From: Mycobacterium deserti
Lineage (GTDB): Bacteria; Actinomycetota; Actinomycetes; Mycobacteriales; Mycobacteriaceae
NCBI RefSeq assembly: GCF_025345615.1
Contig: NZ_JAODWD010000004.1
Coordinates: 669,158-733,157, forward strand
DNA: 64,000 bases
Direction of reading: 5' to 3'
In this document: in pieces, positions 8,116 to 15,789 of the stretch
How positions within the stretch are numbered: position 1 is the first letter of the stretch
Layout of the letters: every line of letters begins with the position of its first letter
The notes under the pieces: generated by a model
Told to the model about the DNA's origin: nothing
The model's database searches: none
Seen by the model: only the letters and a program-made list of their open reading frames with translations
Program-made: the position numbers and the translations under genes

Positions 8116-8523
8116 TTGTCCGAGGAGCAGAAGACGCCCCCGGCTGGCCCAAAAAGATTGGCACAGGGGCGCGAACACGTCGTGGCCACGGTCGACGAGA
8201 TTCCGCCCGGTAAGCACAAACTGGTGCCGATCGGCCGGCACGGCGTCGGTGTGTACAACGTCAACGGCACCTTCTACGCGATCGCCAACTACTGTCCGCA
8301 CGAGGGTGGGCCGCTGTGTTCGGGCAGGGCGCGTGGCCGCACGATCGTCGACGAGGACGTGCCCGGTGACGCGGTGATGGTCCGCGACCTGGAGTACATC
8401 TACTGCCCGTGGCACCAGTGGGGCTTCGAACTGGCTACGGGCACCACCGCGGTCAAGCCGGAGTGGAGCATCCGCACCTACCCCGTCCGGGTGGTCGGCA
8501 ACGACGTGCTGGTCCAGGCATGA
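8116..8523 (+). CDS. Rieske [2Fe-2S] ferredoxin
   Basis: A 135-residue single-domain Rieske protein. TTG start at 8116, one base after the amidohydrolase stop. Seen: the two cluster-binding boxes YCPHEGGPLCSG (Cys-x-His) and YCPWHQWGFEL (Cys-x2-His), separated by a longer than usual insert of about 28 residues. It probably carries electrons to an oxygenase, perhaps one of the Rieske enzymes or P450s in the window. Its stop overlaps the next start (ATGA at 8520-8523). Confidence 0.9.
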   Translation: MSEEQKTPPAGPKRLAQGREHVVATVDEIPPGKHKLVPIGRHGVGVYNVNGTFYAIANYCPHEGGPLCSGRARGRTIVDEDVPGDAVMVRDLEYIYCPWHQWGFELATGTTAVKPEWSIRTYPVRVVGNDVLVQA

Positions 8524-9428
8524 GCGATACCGGGTCGGCGGTGCCGACGCTCAAACGGGGCGAAAAGACCTTCGAGGTCAATGGCGGCAACGTCGTCTAC
8601 GAAATCCTGGGCAAGGAAGGCGAATTCATCGCCCTCACTCCCGGCGGGCGGTTCAGCAAGGATATCGAGGGGCTGCGACCGCTCGCGCAGGCGCTGGTCA
8701 AGGGCGGGTACCGGGTTCTGCTGTGGGACAGACCGAACTGCGGCAAGTCCGACGTCCAGTTCTACGGCCAAAGCGAATCCCACATGCGCGCCGAGACGCT
8801 GCACGCCCTGATCACCGGGCTCGACATCGGGCCGTGCATCATCGCCGGTGGCTCCGGTGGGGCGCGCGACTCGATGCTCACCACGATGCTCCATCCCGAA
8901 ATCGTGCGAAAACTCGTGGTGTGGAACATCGTTGGCGGGGTCTACGGCTCGTTTGTGCTGGGGTCGTACTACATCGTGCCCAGCATTCTCGCCGTCCGCG
9001 GCACCGGCATGAAGGGCGTAGCCCACGTCGATGAGTGGAAGCAGCGCATCGCCGAGAATCCGGCCAACCGCGACCGCATCCTCGGCCAGGATCCGGACCA
9101 GTTCCTCAAGCTGATGCTGCGCTGGCTGAATGCTTTCGTGCCCAAGCCCGGACAGACGATTCCGGGGGTCGAGGACGAGATGTTCGACAACATCAAGGTG
9201 CCGACGCTGATCATCCGCGGCGGCGAGAACGATCTCGACCACCCGAAGCGAACCTCCCTCGAGGTCAGCTGCCTGATCAAAGGCTCGAAGCTGATCGACC
9301 CACCGTGGCCGGAGGACGCCTGGGAGCGCGCCAGCGAGGCTCGCGCTTCAGGAAAGGTCAAGCGCTTCAACATGTTCGATACGTGGGTGCAGGCGGCTCC
9401 CGCGATTCTCGAGTTTCTGGACGGCTAG
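8520..9428 (+). CDS. Alpha/beta-fold hydrolase
   Basis: A 302-residue alpha/beta hydrolase starting at ATG 8520. Seen: GGRFSKD oxyanion region, WDRPNCGKSD after strand beta-4, nucleophile elbow IAGGSGGARDS near residue 120 with Ser, and RGGENDLDHP carrying a probable catalytic Asp and perhaps the His. It resembles C-C bond or ester hydrolases of ring-cleavage pathways. Last gene of the 5795-9428 operon; its TAG stop lies in a CTAG that is also the stop of the convergent gene at 9425. Confidence 0.85.
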   Translation: MSDTGSAVPTLKRGEKTFEVNGGNVVYEILGKEGEFIALTPGGRFSKDIEGLRPLAQALVKGGYRVLLWDRPNCGKSDVQFYGQSESHMRAETLHALITGLDIGPCIIAGGSGGARDSMLTTMLHPEIVRKLVVWNIVGGVYGSFVLGSYYIVPSILAVRGTGMKGVAHVDEWKQRIAENPANRDRILGQDPDQFLKLMLRWLNAFVPKPGQTIPGVEDEMFDNIKVPTLIIRGGENDLDHPKRTSLEVSCLIKGSKLIDPPWPEDAWERASEARASGKVKRFNMFDTWVQAAPAILEFLDG

Positions 9429-9898
9429 ATGAGCCGGATGTGCACTTCGCTGTTGAGCGACGCTTCCAGTGCGGTGTGGACGCGGCTCTCCGGGACACGC
9501 TCGAGGTCGGCCTTGCGCAACGTCACATGCACCACGTCCCAGCCGTCGTCTCCGGGCACGCGGTCCACCTCTCCGGTCAGCCCGAACCCGGCCAGCACGC
9601 CGTGGGCGTCGTCGTCGGTGCCACGACTGATGAACGTGAGCACACCGGGTACCGGTGCGGTCCCGAATGCCTCGGCGCACAGGCCGACTGCGATCTGCTG
9701 GAGTTCGGCCGAATCGTCGCCGTCGATCAACAACTCCACCTCGCGACGCTGCGGCGGCATGGCGGCCAGGTTGTTCTGCACCACCTCGACACCCGCCGGG
9801 CCCGCCATGTCGCGCAGCCGCGCCATCCCGTCGGTCAACTGCGCGGGCGACAGCTCACCTGACAGGTCGACCCCGACCCGCACCACCGCAGTCCTCAT
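9425..9898 (-). CDS. Conserved hypothetical protein, 157 aa
   Basis: I do not recognise this family. The frame is open beyond, but ATG 9898 (MRTAVVRVGVDLSGEL) gives a sensible protein that begins with a beta-strand and contains alternating strand/helix segments and an acidic centre (LIDGDDSAELQQIA). No metal or catalytic signature is evident. It is transcribed opposite to both neighbouring operons, with its start only 36 bases from the divergent NuoF-like gene and its stop sharing the CTAG with the alpha/beta hydrolase. Coding status is supported by the fit into the otherwise empty interval. Confidence 0.65.
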   Translation of the reverse strand: MRTAVVRVGVDLSGELSPAQLTDGMARLRDMAGPAGVEVVQNNLAAMPPQRREVELLIDGDDSAELQQIAVGLCAEAFGTAPVPGVLTFISRGTDDDAHGVLAGFGLTGEVDRVPGDDGWDVVHVTLRKADLERVPESRVHTALEASLNSEVHIRLI

Positions 9899-9934
9899 GC
9901 CCGCCAGCCTATCCACGGGCAGGAAGTAGCAGTG

Positions 9935-11233
9935 ATGAACTCCACCGCAACCGATCTCATTGTCGCCGCGTGGCCCGACTGCGCGCCGCGACTGCTGCGC
10001 GCCACGTCCCGACCAGAAGATTGCGCTGACTACACGCACGCCGGCGGCTACCGGTCCGTCGGCGACGCGGAGGAACTGCTCGGCCAGGTCAACCTGTCCG
10101 GGCTGCTCGGACGCGGCGGCGCGGCTTTCCCGCTCGGCACCAAACTCCGCACCGTTCGCGACGCTCACCTGGGCGGCTCCGAAACCATCGTGGTCGCCAA
10201 CGGCGAAGAGGGTGAACCCGCCTCGGTCAAGGACCGCTGGCTGCTGCGCCACCGACCACACCTCGTCCTCGACGGGCTGCGGCTGGCTACCCACGTCACC
10301 GGGGCGAAACGCGCGTACCTCTACGTCTCCGACGACCGGGCGGCGGCCGCCGTGTCAGGCGCGTTGGCCGAACTCACTCCCGACATCTTCGGTGACGTGA
10401 CCGTAGACCTCGTGACGGTCGAACCCGGCTACGTGGCGGGCGAAGAGACCGCGGCCGTGCGCCGCATCAACGGCGGGCCCGCCAAACCGTCCGATAAGCC
10501 GCCAAGGCCGTTCGAGGAAGGCGTGGCGGGCCTGCCGACAATGGTGAGCAACGTCGAGACACTGGCCAACCTGCCCTACATCCACGAACATGGCGCGCAG
10601 CACTACCGGTCCGTCGGTACGCCGATGTCGCCGGGCACATTTCTGGCAACCGTCACCGGTGGCGGCAAGCCGCCTGTCCTCTACGAGATTCCGCATGGCG
10701 CAGCGGTTTCGGACCTGTTGCAACTACACGGGGTGGCGGCCGAGGAGGTGCGAGGCGTGTTGGTAGGCGGCTACTTCGCAGGGCTCGTCAACACCGACAT
10801 CCTCGACGCCACGCTCGACCACGAAGCGCTGCGCCGCCTCGGTAGCGGACTGGGATGCGGTGCACTGTCGATTCTGACCGACGACTGTCCTGTCGCCGTG
10901 ACCGCCTCGGTGATGTCGTATTTCGACCGCGAGAATGCGGGCCAGTGCGGATCGTGTTTCAACGGCACGGCGGCCATGGCGGCGGTCACGTCGGCGTTGC
11001 GCGACGGCGTGGCGACCGAGGAAGATCTCGCGCGCCTGGAACGGTGGGCGGTGGTGTTACGCGGCCGTGGCGCGTGCGGGACCCTCGACGGCGCAACCAA
11101 CGTCGCCGCGAGTCTGCTGCGGCAGTTCCCTCAGGTGGTGGCCCGTCACCTTGCGGACAACTGCCAGACATGCCGCAGCGGCGCGTATCACGCCGAACGG
11201 CCCTACGAAGTGGAGGCGGTGGCTCAAACATGA
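9935..11233 (+). CDS. NuoF-like NADH:acceptor oxidoreductase (SLBB/iron-sulfur)
   Basis: A 432-residue protein of the NADH-quinone oxidoreductase F-subunit family, standing alone without other Nuo subunits. ATG 9935 is preceded by AGGAAG at 9921-9926; GTG 9932 is an alternative. Seen: FMN/NADH loop GRGGAAFPLGTK near residue 60, ANGEEGEPASVKDR, VEPGYVAGEETA, an SLBB-type segment (GVLVGGYFAGL), and an Fe-S region ENAGQCGSC followed by GACGTLDG and a second cysteine pair NCQTC. The first Cys of the canonical SCGxCxxC motif is Ala. It probably feeds electrons from NADH to the ferredoxin encoded next; that is inferred from the 4-bp overlap. Confidence 0.88.
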   Translation: MNSTATDLIVAAWPDCAPRLLRATSRPEDCADYTHAGGYRSVGDAEELLGQVNLSGLLGRGGAAFPLGTKLRTVRDAHLGGSETIVVANGEEGEPASVKDRWLLRHRPHLVLDGLRLATHVTGAKRAYLYVSDDRAAAAVSGALAELTPDIFGDVTVDLVTVEPGYVAGEETAAVRRINGGPAKPSDKPPRPFEEGVAGLPTMVSNVETLANLPYIHEHGAQHYRSVGTPMSPGTFLATVTGGGKPPVLYEIPHGAAVSDLLQLHGVAAEEVRGVLVGGYFAGLVNTDILDATLDHEALRRLGSGLGCGALSILTDDCPVAVTASVMSYFDRENAGQCGSCFNGTAAMAAVTSALRDGVATEEDLARLERWAVVLRGRGACGTLDGATNVAASLLRQFPQVVARHLADNCQTCRSGAYHAERPYEVEAVAQT

Positions 11234-11544
11234 GTGACGGTCTGAAGATTCGCCTCGATCGAACGCTCTGCGACGGGTTCGGTATCTGCGCCAAACACGC
11301 GCCGCAGTACTTCTCGCTCGACGACTGGGGATACGCGTCGTTGATCGGCGACGGCACGGTGCCCGAAGAAGACCGCGACGCGGTGATGCGGGCGCTGCTC
11401 GACTGCCCGGTGCACGCGATCATCTACATGGGCGAACATCGCCCGGCCGGCGCCACAGCGCCGCAGCATGGAACCGAGCAAATGCCGCCGGAGCCTGAAC
11501 CCAAAGGTGAGGACAACGAGGCGATTTCGGGATTTGTTCGGTGA
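11230..11544 (+). CDS. Ferredoxin, [3Fe-4S]-type, with acidic C-terminal tail
   Basis: A 104-residue ferredoxin. ATG 11230 overlaps the NuoF-like stop. Seen: CDGFGIC near residues 14-20, then APQYF and the distal DCPVHAI near residue 65, the three-Cys pattern of single-cluster actinobacterial ferredoxins that serve P450s, with Phe at the variable cluster position. The last ~35 residues (after GEHRPAG) form a Pro/Glu-rich tail absent from the two other ferredoxins here. Likely redox partner of the NuoF-like protein and an oxygenase. Confidence 0.9.
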   Translation: MSDGLKIRLDRTLCDGFGICAKHAPQYFSLDDWGYASLIGDGTVPEEDRDAVMRALLDCPVHAIIYMGEHRPAGATAPQHGTEQMPPEPEPKGEDNEAISGFVR

Positions 11545-13181
11545 CGCGGCCCCTTCCGGAGCTGACGTTTGCGAACGAGTTCTTCTGGACCGCGGGCGCT
11601 GACGGCGTGCTACGCATCCAAGAGTGTCAGAGCTGCAATGCGCTGATTCACCCGCCGCAGCCGGTGTGCCGCTACTGCCGCAGCACCGACGTTGGCGTGC
11701 GCGACGTCTCGGGTAAGGCAACGCTGTCGGCGTTCACCGTCAACCACCGGTTCGGCTTCCCGGACCTGCCGCCGCCCTACGTCATCGCGCAGGTGGCGGT
11801 CGCGGAGGATCCACGAGTCCGCCTGACCACCAACATCATCGACTGTGACCCCGACGAACTCGAGCTCGGACAGACCGTTGAGGTGACGTTCTTGGAGCTC
11901 GAGGATGTGTGGCTGCCGGTCTTCCGGCCGACCGCCGACGAGCCGGGTCCGCTGCCCGACGACGAGATCGCGCCGGAGGATTTCGGCCGGCACGTGCGTC
12001 CACCGTTGACCACCGAGAAGTTCGAGGACGCCTCGGCGATCACCGGTATCGGCGCGTCCCGACTCGGGCGCAGGCTGATGGTGTCGCCGCTGTCACTCAC
12101 CATCGAGGCGTGCACGGCCGCGGTCGAGGACGCAGGGCTGACCTTCGACGACATCGATGGGCTCTCCACCTATCCGGGGCTCGACATCGCCGGCATGGGC
12201 GAAGGCGGCGTCACGGCGTTGGAAGGCGCGCTCGGGCTCCGGCCCACCTGGATAAACGGCGGCATGGACACCTTCGGGCCCGGCGGATCGCTGATCGCTG
12301 CGATGACGGCGGTCGCCACCGGCATGGCCCGTCACGTGCTGTGCTTCCGCACGTTGTGGGAGGCGACGTTCCAACAATTGATGAAAGAGGGCCGGATGGC
12401 CCCGCCCGGCGGCCCGCGCACGTCGAGCTGGCAGATGCCGTTCGGCGCGATGTCGGCGGCGCATACCCTCGCCCTCAACGCGCAGCGCCACTTCCACCGC
12501 TACGGAACGACGCGCGAGACTCTGGGCTGGATCGCGCTGAACCAGCGCGCGAACGCGGCACTGAATCCGACGGCCATTTACCGCGACCCGATGACCATGG
12601 ACGACTACCTGAACGCCCGGCCGATCACCACGCCGTTCGGGCTGTACGACTGCGATGTGCCGTGCGACGGCGCTGTGGCGGTGATCGTCTCGGCCGTCGA
12701 CGCCGCCAAGGACATGCCGCGCACGCCGGTGTTGTTCGAAGCGGTCGGCACCCAGATCATCGAACGCACCGACTGGGACCAGACCACGATGACGCACGAG
12801 CCACAGGTGCTGGGCCAGTCTGCCCACCTGTGGACGCGAACCTCTCTGCGCCCCGACGACGTCGACGTCGCCGAGTTGTACGACGGGTTCACGTTCAACT
12901 GCTTGTCCTGGCTTGAGGCACTCGGCTTCTGCGGCATCGGCGAGTCGAAGGACTTCCTCGACGGCGGCAAGGCCATCGCGCGCGACGGCACGATACCGCT
13001 GAACACCCACGGTGGTCAGCTGTCGCACGGCCGCACCCACGGCATGGGGCTGATCCACGAAGCGGTGAGCCAACTGCGTGGCGACGCCGGGGAACGCCAA
13101 GTCGCCGACGCCCGCGTCGCCGTTGTCAGTAGCGGCGGCCTGACACCCAGCGGCGTACTGCTGCTGCGGACGCAAACATGA
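11541..13181 (+). CDS. DUF35 OB-fold/zinc-ribbon protein fused to an SCP-x/Ltp2-like thiolase
   Basis: A 546-residue two-domain protein. Residues ~1-130 are a DUF35-type domain: a zinc ribbon with CQSC and CRYC (residues ~31-34 and ~47-50) and an OB-fold segment (VSGKATLSAFTVNHR). Residues ~160-546 are an SCP-x/Ltp2-type thiolase: ITGIGASRLGRR, AELYDGFTFN with the Tyr used by Ltp2 aldolases, and NTHGGQLSHGRTHGMG. In cholesterol side-chain degradation the aldolase Ltp2 must bind the separate DUF35 domain of ChsH2; here both are one chain. Expected reaction: retro-aldol cleavage of a beta-hydroxyacyl-CoA (inference). GTG start overlaps the ferredoxin stop. Confidence 0.88.
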   Translation: MTRPLPELTFANEFFWTAGADGVLRIQECQSCNALIHPPQPVCRYCRSTDVGVRDVSGKATLSAFTVNHRFGFPDLPPPYVIAQVAVAEDPRVRLTTNIIDCDPDELELGQTVEVTFLELEDVWLPVFRPTADEPGPLPDDEIAPEDFGRHVRPPLTTEKFEDASAITGIGASRLGRRLMVSPLSLTIEACTAAVEDAGLTFDDIDGLSTYPGLDIAGMGEGGVTALEGALGLRPTWINGGMDTFGPGGSLIAAMTAVATGMARHVLCFRTLWEATFQQLMKEGRMAPPGGPRTSSWQMPFGAMSAAHTLALNAQRHFHRYGTTRETLGWIALNQRANAALNPTAIYRDPMTMDDYLNARPITTPFGLYDCDVPCDGAVAVIVSAVDAAKDMPRTPVLFEAVGTQIIERTDWDQTTMTHEPQVLGQSAHLWTRTSLRPDDVDVAELYDGFTFNCLSWLEALGFCGIGESKDFLDGGKAIARDGTIPLNTHGGQLSHGRTHGMGLIHEAVSQLRGDAGERQVADARVAVVSSGGLTPSGVLLLRTQT

Positions 13182-14068
13182 GCCCAGCAGAAGTGCGTCC
13201 GCGCGTCGTTCTCGTCGACGGCGTGCCGATGTCGGGCCTGACGGCTGCCGTAGACGCGCCGCGGGCCGTGATCGTCGCGTTCCACGGAGGGGCCAGCACC
13301 GCAGCGTATTTCGATTGCCCCGGCCATCCTCGGCTGTCGTTGTTGCGCACCGCGGCCGCGCTCGGCTACACCGCGATCGCCTTGGATCGGCCGGGCTACG
13401 GCAGTTCGGCGCCGTATCCCGATGCGATGGACCATCCCGAACAGCGCGTCGCACTGGCGTACGGAGCGATCGACAAGGTCCTCGGCGACTCAGCGCGAGG
13501 GGAAGGCGTGTTCGTGGTGGGCCACTCCGCGGGCTGCGAACTCGCCGTGCGGCTGGCCGCCGACGAACGCGCGGACGACGCGAACGTCATCGGTCTCGAA
13601 CTGGCGGGCACCGGCACGCGCTACAGCCAGGTGACCGCCGACATCATGCGGTCCGCGACGGCGACTCAGCGGCCGACGGGCCTGCGGGAAGTACTGTGGC
13701 AGCCCGCGCACCTGTATCCGCCGGACGTGCTGTCGGGTATGACCAATTCGTCGGGCGGGGCGCGCTACGAGGTCGATACGACCAGAAGCTGGCCGCGGCA
13801 GGACTTTCCGGCGCTCGCGGCGCGGGTGCGCGTGCCGGTGCAGTTCAGCTGCGCCGAGCACGAGCGGGTGTGGCAGTCCGATTCCGAGACCCTCGCCCAG
13901 ATCGGCGCCATGTTCACGGCATCGCCGCGGTTCGTGATCAACGAGCAAGGCGGAACCGGGCACAACATGTCTCTGTCGATCAACGCGGCGGCCTACCACC
14001 TGAAAGTGCTCTCGTTCGTCGAGGAGTGCGTAGTCGCAACCACATCAACGAAATTGGAGGCGGGCTGA
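13178..14068 (+). CDS. Alpha/beta-fold hydrolase
   Basis: A 296-residue alpha/beta hydrolase. Seen: FHGGAS oxyanion strand near residue 33, DRPGYGSS, nucleophile elbow VVGHSAGCELA near residue 110, and GTGHNMSLS near residue 265 carrying the likely catalytic His. Start ATG 13178 overlaps the thiolase stop (ATGA) and its stop overlaps the next start (TGATG), so it is inside the overlapping operon 9935-15677. It may be a thioesterase or ester/lactone hydrolase acting on the aldolase product; this is inference. Confidence 0.87.
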   Translation: MSPAEVRPRVVLVDGVPMSGLTAAVDAPRAVIVAFHGGASTAAYFDCPGHPRLSLLRTAAALGYTAIALDRPGYGSSAPYPDAMDHPEQRVALAYGAIDKVLGDSARGEGVFVVGHSAGCELAVRLAADERADDANVIGLELAGTGTRYSQVTADIMRSATATQRPTGLREVLWQPAHLYPPDVLSGMTNSSGGARYEVDTTRSWPRQDFPALAARVRVPVQFSCAEHERVWQSDSETLAQIGAMFTASPRFVINEQGGTGHNMSLSINAAAYHLKVLSFVEECVVATTSTKLEAG

Positions 14069-14886
14069 TGCGCGTCGGATTCATCGGACTGGGCAGCCAA
14101 GGCGGCCCCATGGCACGACGGATCGTCGAGGGTGGATACGAGACCACGCTGTGGGCGCGCCGGGCGGCAAGCCTTGAGCCGTACGCAGACACCGCGGCGA
14201 AGACCGCGGGTTCGCCCGCCGAGTTGGGTGCCGCCAGCGACCTCGTGTGCGTCTGCGTCGTCGGCGACGACGACGTGAGGGAAGTGCTCTACGGCGACAC
14301 CGGCGTGCTGGCCGGACTGGCGTCGGGCGGCGTCATCGCGATTCACAGCACCGTGCATCCCGACACCTGCCGCGAGATCGCCGAAAAGGCTGGTGCGCAG
14401 GGTGTTTCGGTGATCGACGCACCGGTGAGCGGCGGTGGCCCCGCGGTGGAGGAAGGCAAACTGCTGGTCATGGTCGGCGGCGACGAGGACGTCGCCGAAC
14501 GGTGCAGGCCGGTGTTCGCGACGTACGCCGACCCGATCGTGCACCTGGGCCCGCTCGGCAGCGGCCAGGTCACCAAGATCCTGAACAATCTGCTGTTCAC
14601 CGCCAATCTCGGCAGTGCACTGAGCACCCTCGAGCTCGGCGACTCCCTCGGCATCCCCAGGGTGCGGCTCGCCGAGGTCCTCAACGGCGGGTCGGCGACC
14701 AGCAAGGCGCTGGGCAGCATCGCGATGTTCGGCGGCACCGTCGAGGCGCTCGCGCCGATCGCGGGCGCACTGTTGCAGAAGGATGTTCGTCACGCGGCCA
14801 GCATCGCTGCCGACGCGTCGGCGCCGGAAGGTTCGGTGTTCACGGCGGCCGACACCGCGCTGCGCGAGATGGACCACCCGCGGTGA
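14068..14886 (+). CDS. 3-hydroxyisobutyrate dehydrogenase-family NAD(P)-dependent oxidoreductase (copy 1)
   Basis: A 272-residue beta-hydroxyacid dehydrogenase. Seen: Rossmann GLGSQGGPM at residues 7-15, substrate-binding DAPVSGGGPAVEEG near residue 117, and catalytic Lys in GSGQVTKILNN near residue 170. Slightly shorter than the 290-residue family norm at the C-terminus. Followed with a 4-bp overlap by a second family member, so the two probably act as a heteromer or on successive intermediates. Reaction: NAD(P)-linked oxidation of a 3-hydroxy acid/aldehyde reduction; substrate unknown. Confidence 0.9.
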   Translation: MRVGFIGLGSQGGPMARRIVEGGYETTLWARRAASLEPYADTAAKTAGSPAELGAASDLVCVCVVGDDDVREVLYGDTGVLAGLASGGVIAIHSTVHPDTCREIAEKAGAQGVSVIDAPVSGGGPAVEEGKLLVMVGGDEDVAERCRPVFATYADPIVHLGPLGSGQVTKILNNLLFTANLGSALSTLELGDSLGIPRVRLAEVLNGGSATSKALGSIAMFGGTVEALAPIAGALLQKDVRHAASIAADASAPEGSVFTAADTALREMDHPR

Positions 14887-15677
14887 CGCGCGTCGGGTTC
14901 GTCGGGGCTGGGCGGATGGGTGGGCCCATGATCGGTCGCCTCGTCGAGTCCGGCCACGAGGTGCAGGCACTCGGTCGGTCCGATCAGAAGTCCCGCGTCG
15001 TCGAGGAACTCGGCGCGCGACCCGTCGCCGACGTGACCGAGGTGCCCGACGGCGCCGACGTGGTGATCGTCTGCGTCTTCACCGACGAACAGGTGCGGAC
15101 GGTCTGCCTGGACGACGGCCTGGTGGCCGCGATGCGAGCCGGTTCGACACTGGTCCTCCACACGACCGGCAGCCCACGCACCGCGCAGACGGTTGCCGCG
15201 CAAAACCCCGCGATCGCCGTGGTCGACGCACCGGTCAGCGGCGGTCCGCACAACATCGCCGCCGGTGAGGTGACGCTGTTCGTCGGCGGCTCCGACGACG
15301 CCGTTGCGCACGCGCGGCCGATCCTCGGCGCCTACGGCGACCCGATTCTGCACGTCGGCCCTCTTGGTGCCGGACAGGCCGTCAAGCTCGTCAACAACGC
15401 GGTGTTCGCCGCCCAGATCGGGTTGCTCGGTGAAGCCGTCGCCCTGGGCCGACGGCTGGGTGTGGACGAGCCGAAGCTGCTGTCGGCGATCAGCAACGGC
15501 AGCGGGGCCAGCCGGGTGGGCGGCTTCGTCGCCGCGGCGGGATCGGTCGCGACCTTCGCCGAGGCGACGCAGGAATTCGTAAGCAAGGATGTGGACGTCG
15601 TCCGTAAGACGGCCGCGGACTTGGGTAGCGACCTGGGGCTGCTCGACGCGGTCATCGATGCCGGAATTCGACCATGA
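14883..15677 (+). CDS. 3-hydroxyisobutyrate dehydrogenase-family oxidoreductase (copy 2)
   Basis: A 264-residue paralogue of the preceding protein. GTG start at 14883. Seen: GAGRMGGPM at residues 7-15, DAPVSGGPHNIAAG near residue 118, catalytic Lys in GAGQAVKLVNN near residue 165. All core residues of the family are present in both copies, so neither is obviously inactive. Last gene of the 9935-15677 operon; 112 bases separate it from the P450 operon. Confidence 0.9.
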   Translation: MTRVGFVGAGRMGGPMIGRLVESGHEVQALGRSDQKSRVVEELGARPVADVTEVPDGADVVIVCVFTDEQVRTVCLDDGLVAAMRAGSTLVLHTTGSPRTAQTVAAQNPAIAVVDAPVSGGPHNIAAGEVTLFVGGSDDAVAHARPILGAYGDPILHVGPLGAGQAVKLVNNAVFAAQIGLLGEAVALGRRLGVDEPKLLSAISNGSGASRVGGFVAAAGSVATFAEATQEFVSKDVDVVRKTAADLGSDLGLLDAVIDAGIRP

Positions 15678-15725
15678 AACCGGCGATTTCGCCTCTTCGA
15701 GACCAGCCCCTGAGGCATACTAGTG

Positions 15726-15755
15726 CCGTTACACAATTGCAGCCTCGCGTAACGG
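15726..15755. promoter_or_regulatory. Inverted repeat CCGTTAC-N16-GTAACGG upstream of the P450 operon
   Basis: Perfect 7-bp arms at 15726-15732 and 15749-15755, 35-65 bases upstream of the first P450 start. Position and symmetry fit an operator or a leader hairpin for the 15790-19188 operon. AGAGGAG just before the ATG at 15790 is a good ribosome-binding site. Confidence 0.45.
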
Positions 15756-15789
15756 ATGCGGACGCTGGCCCGTCGCGAAAGAGGAGATC

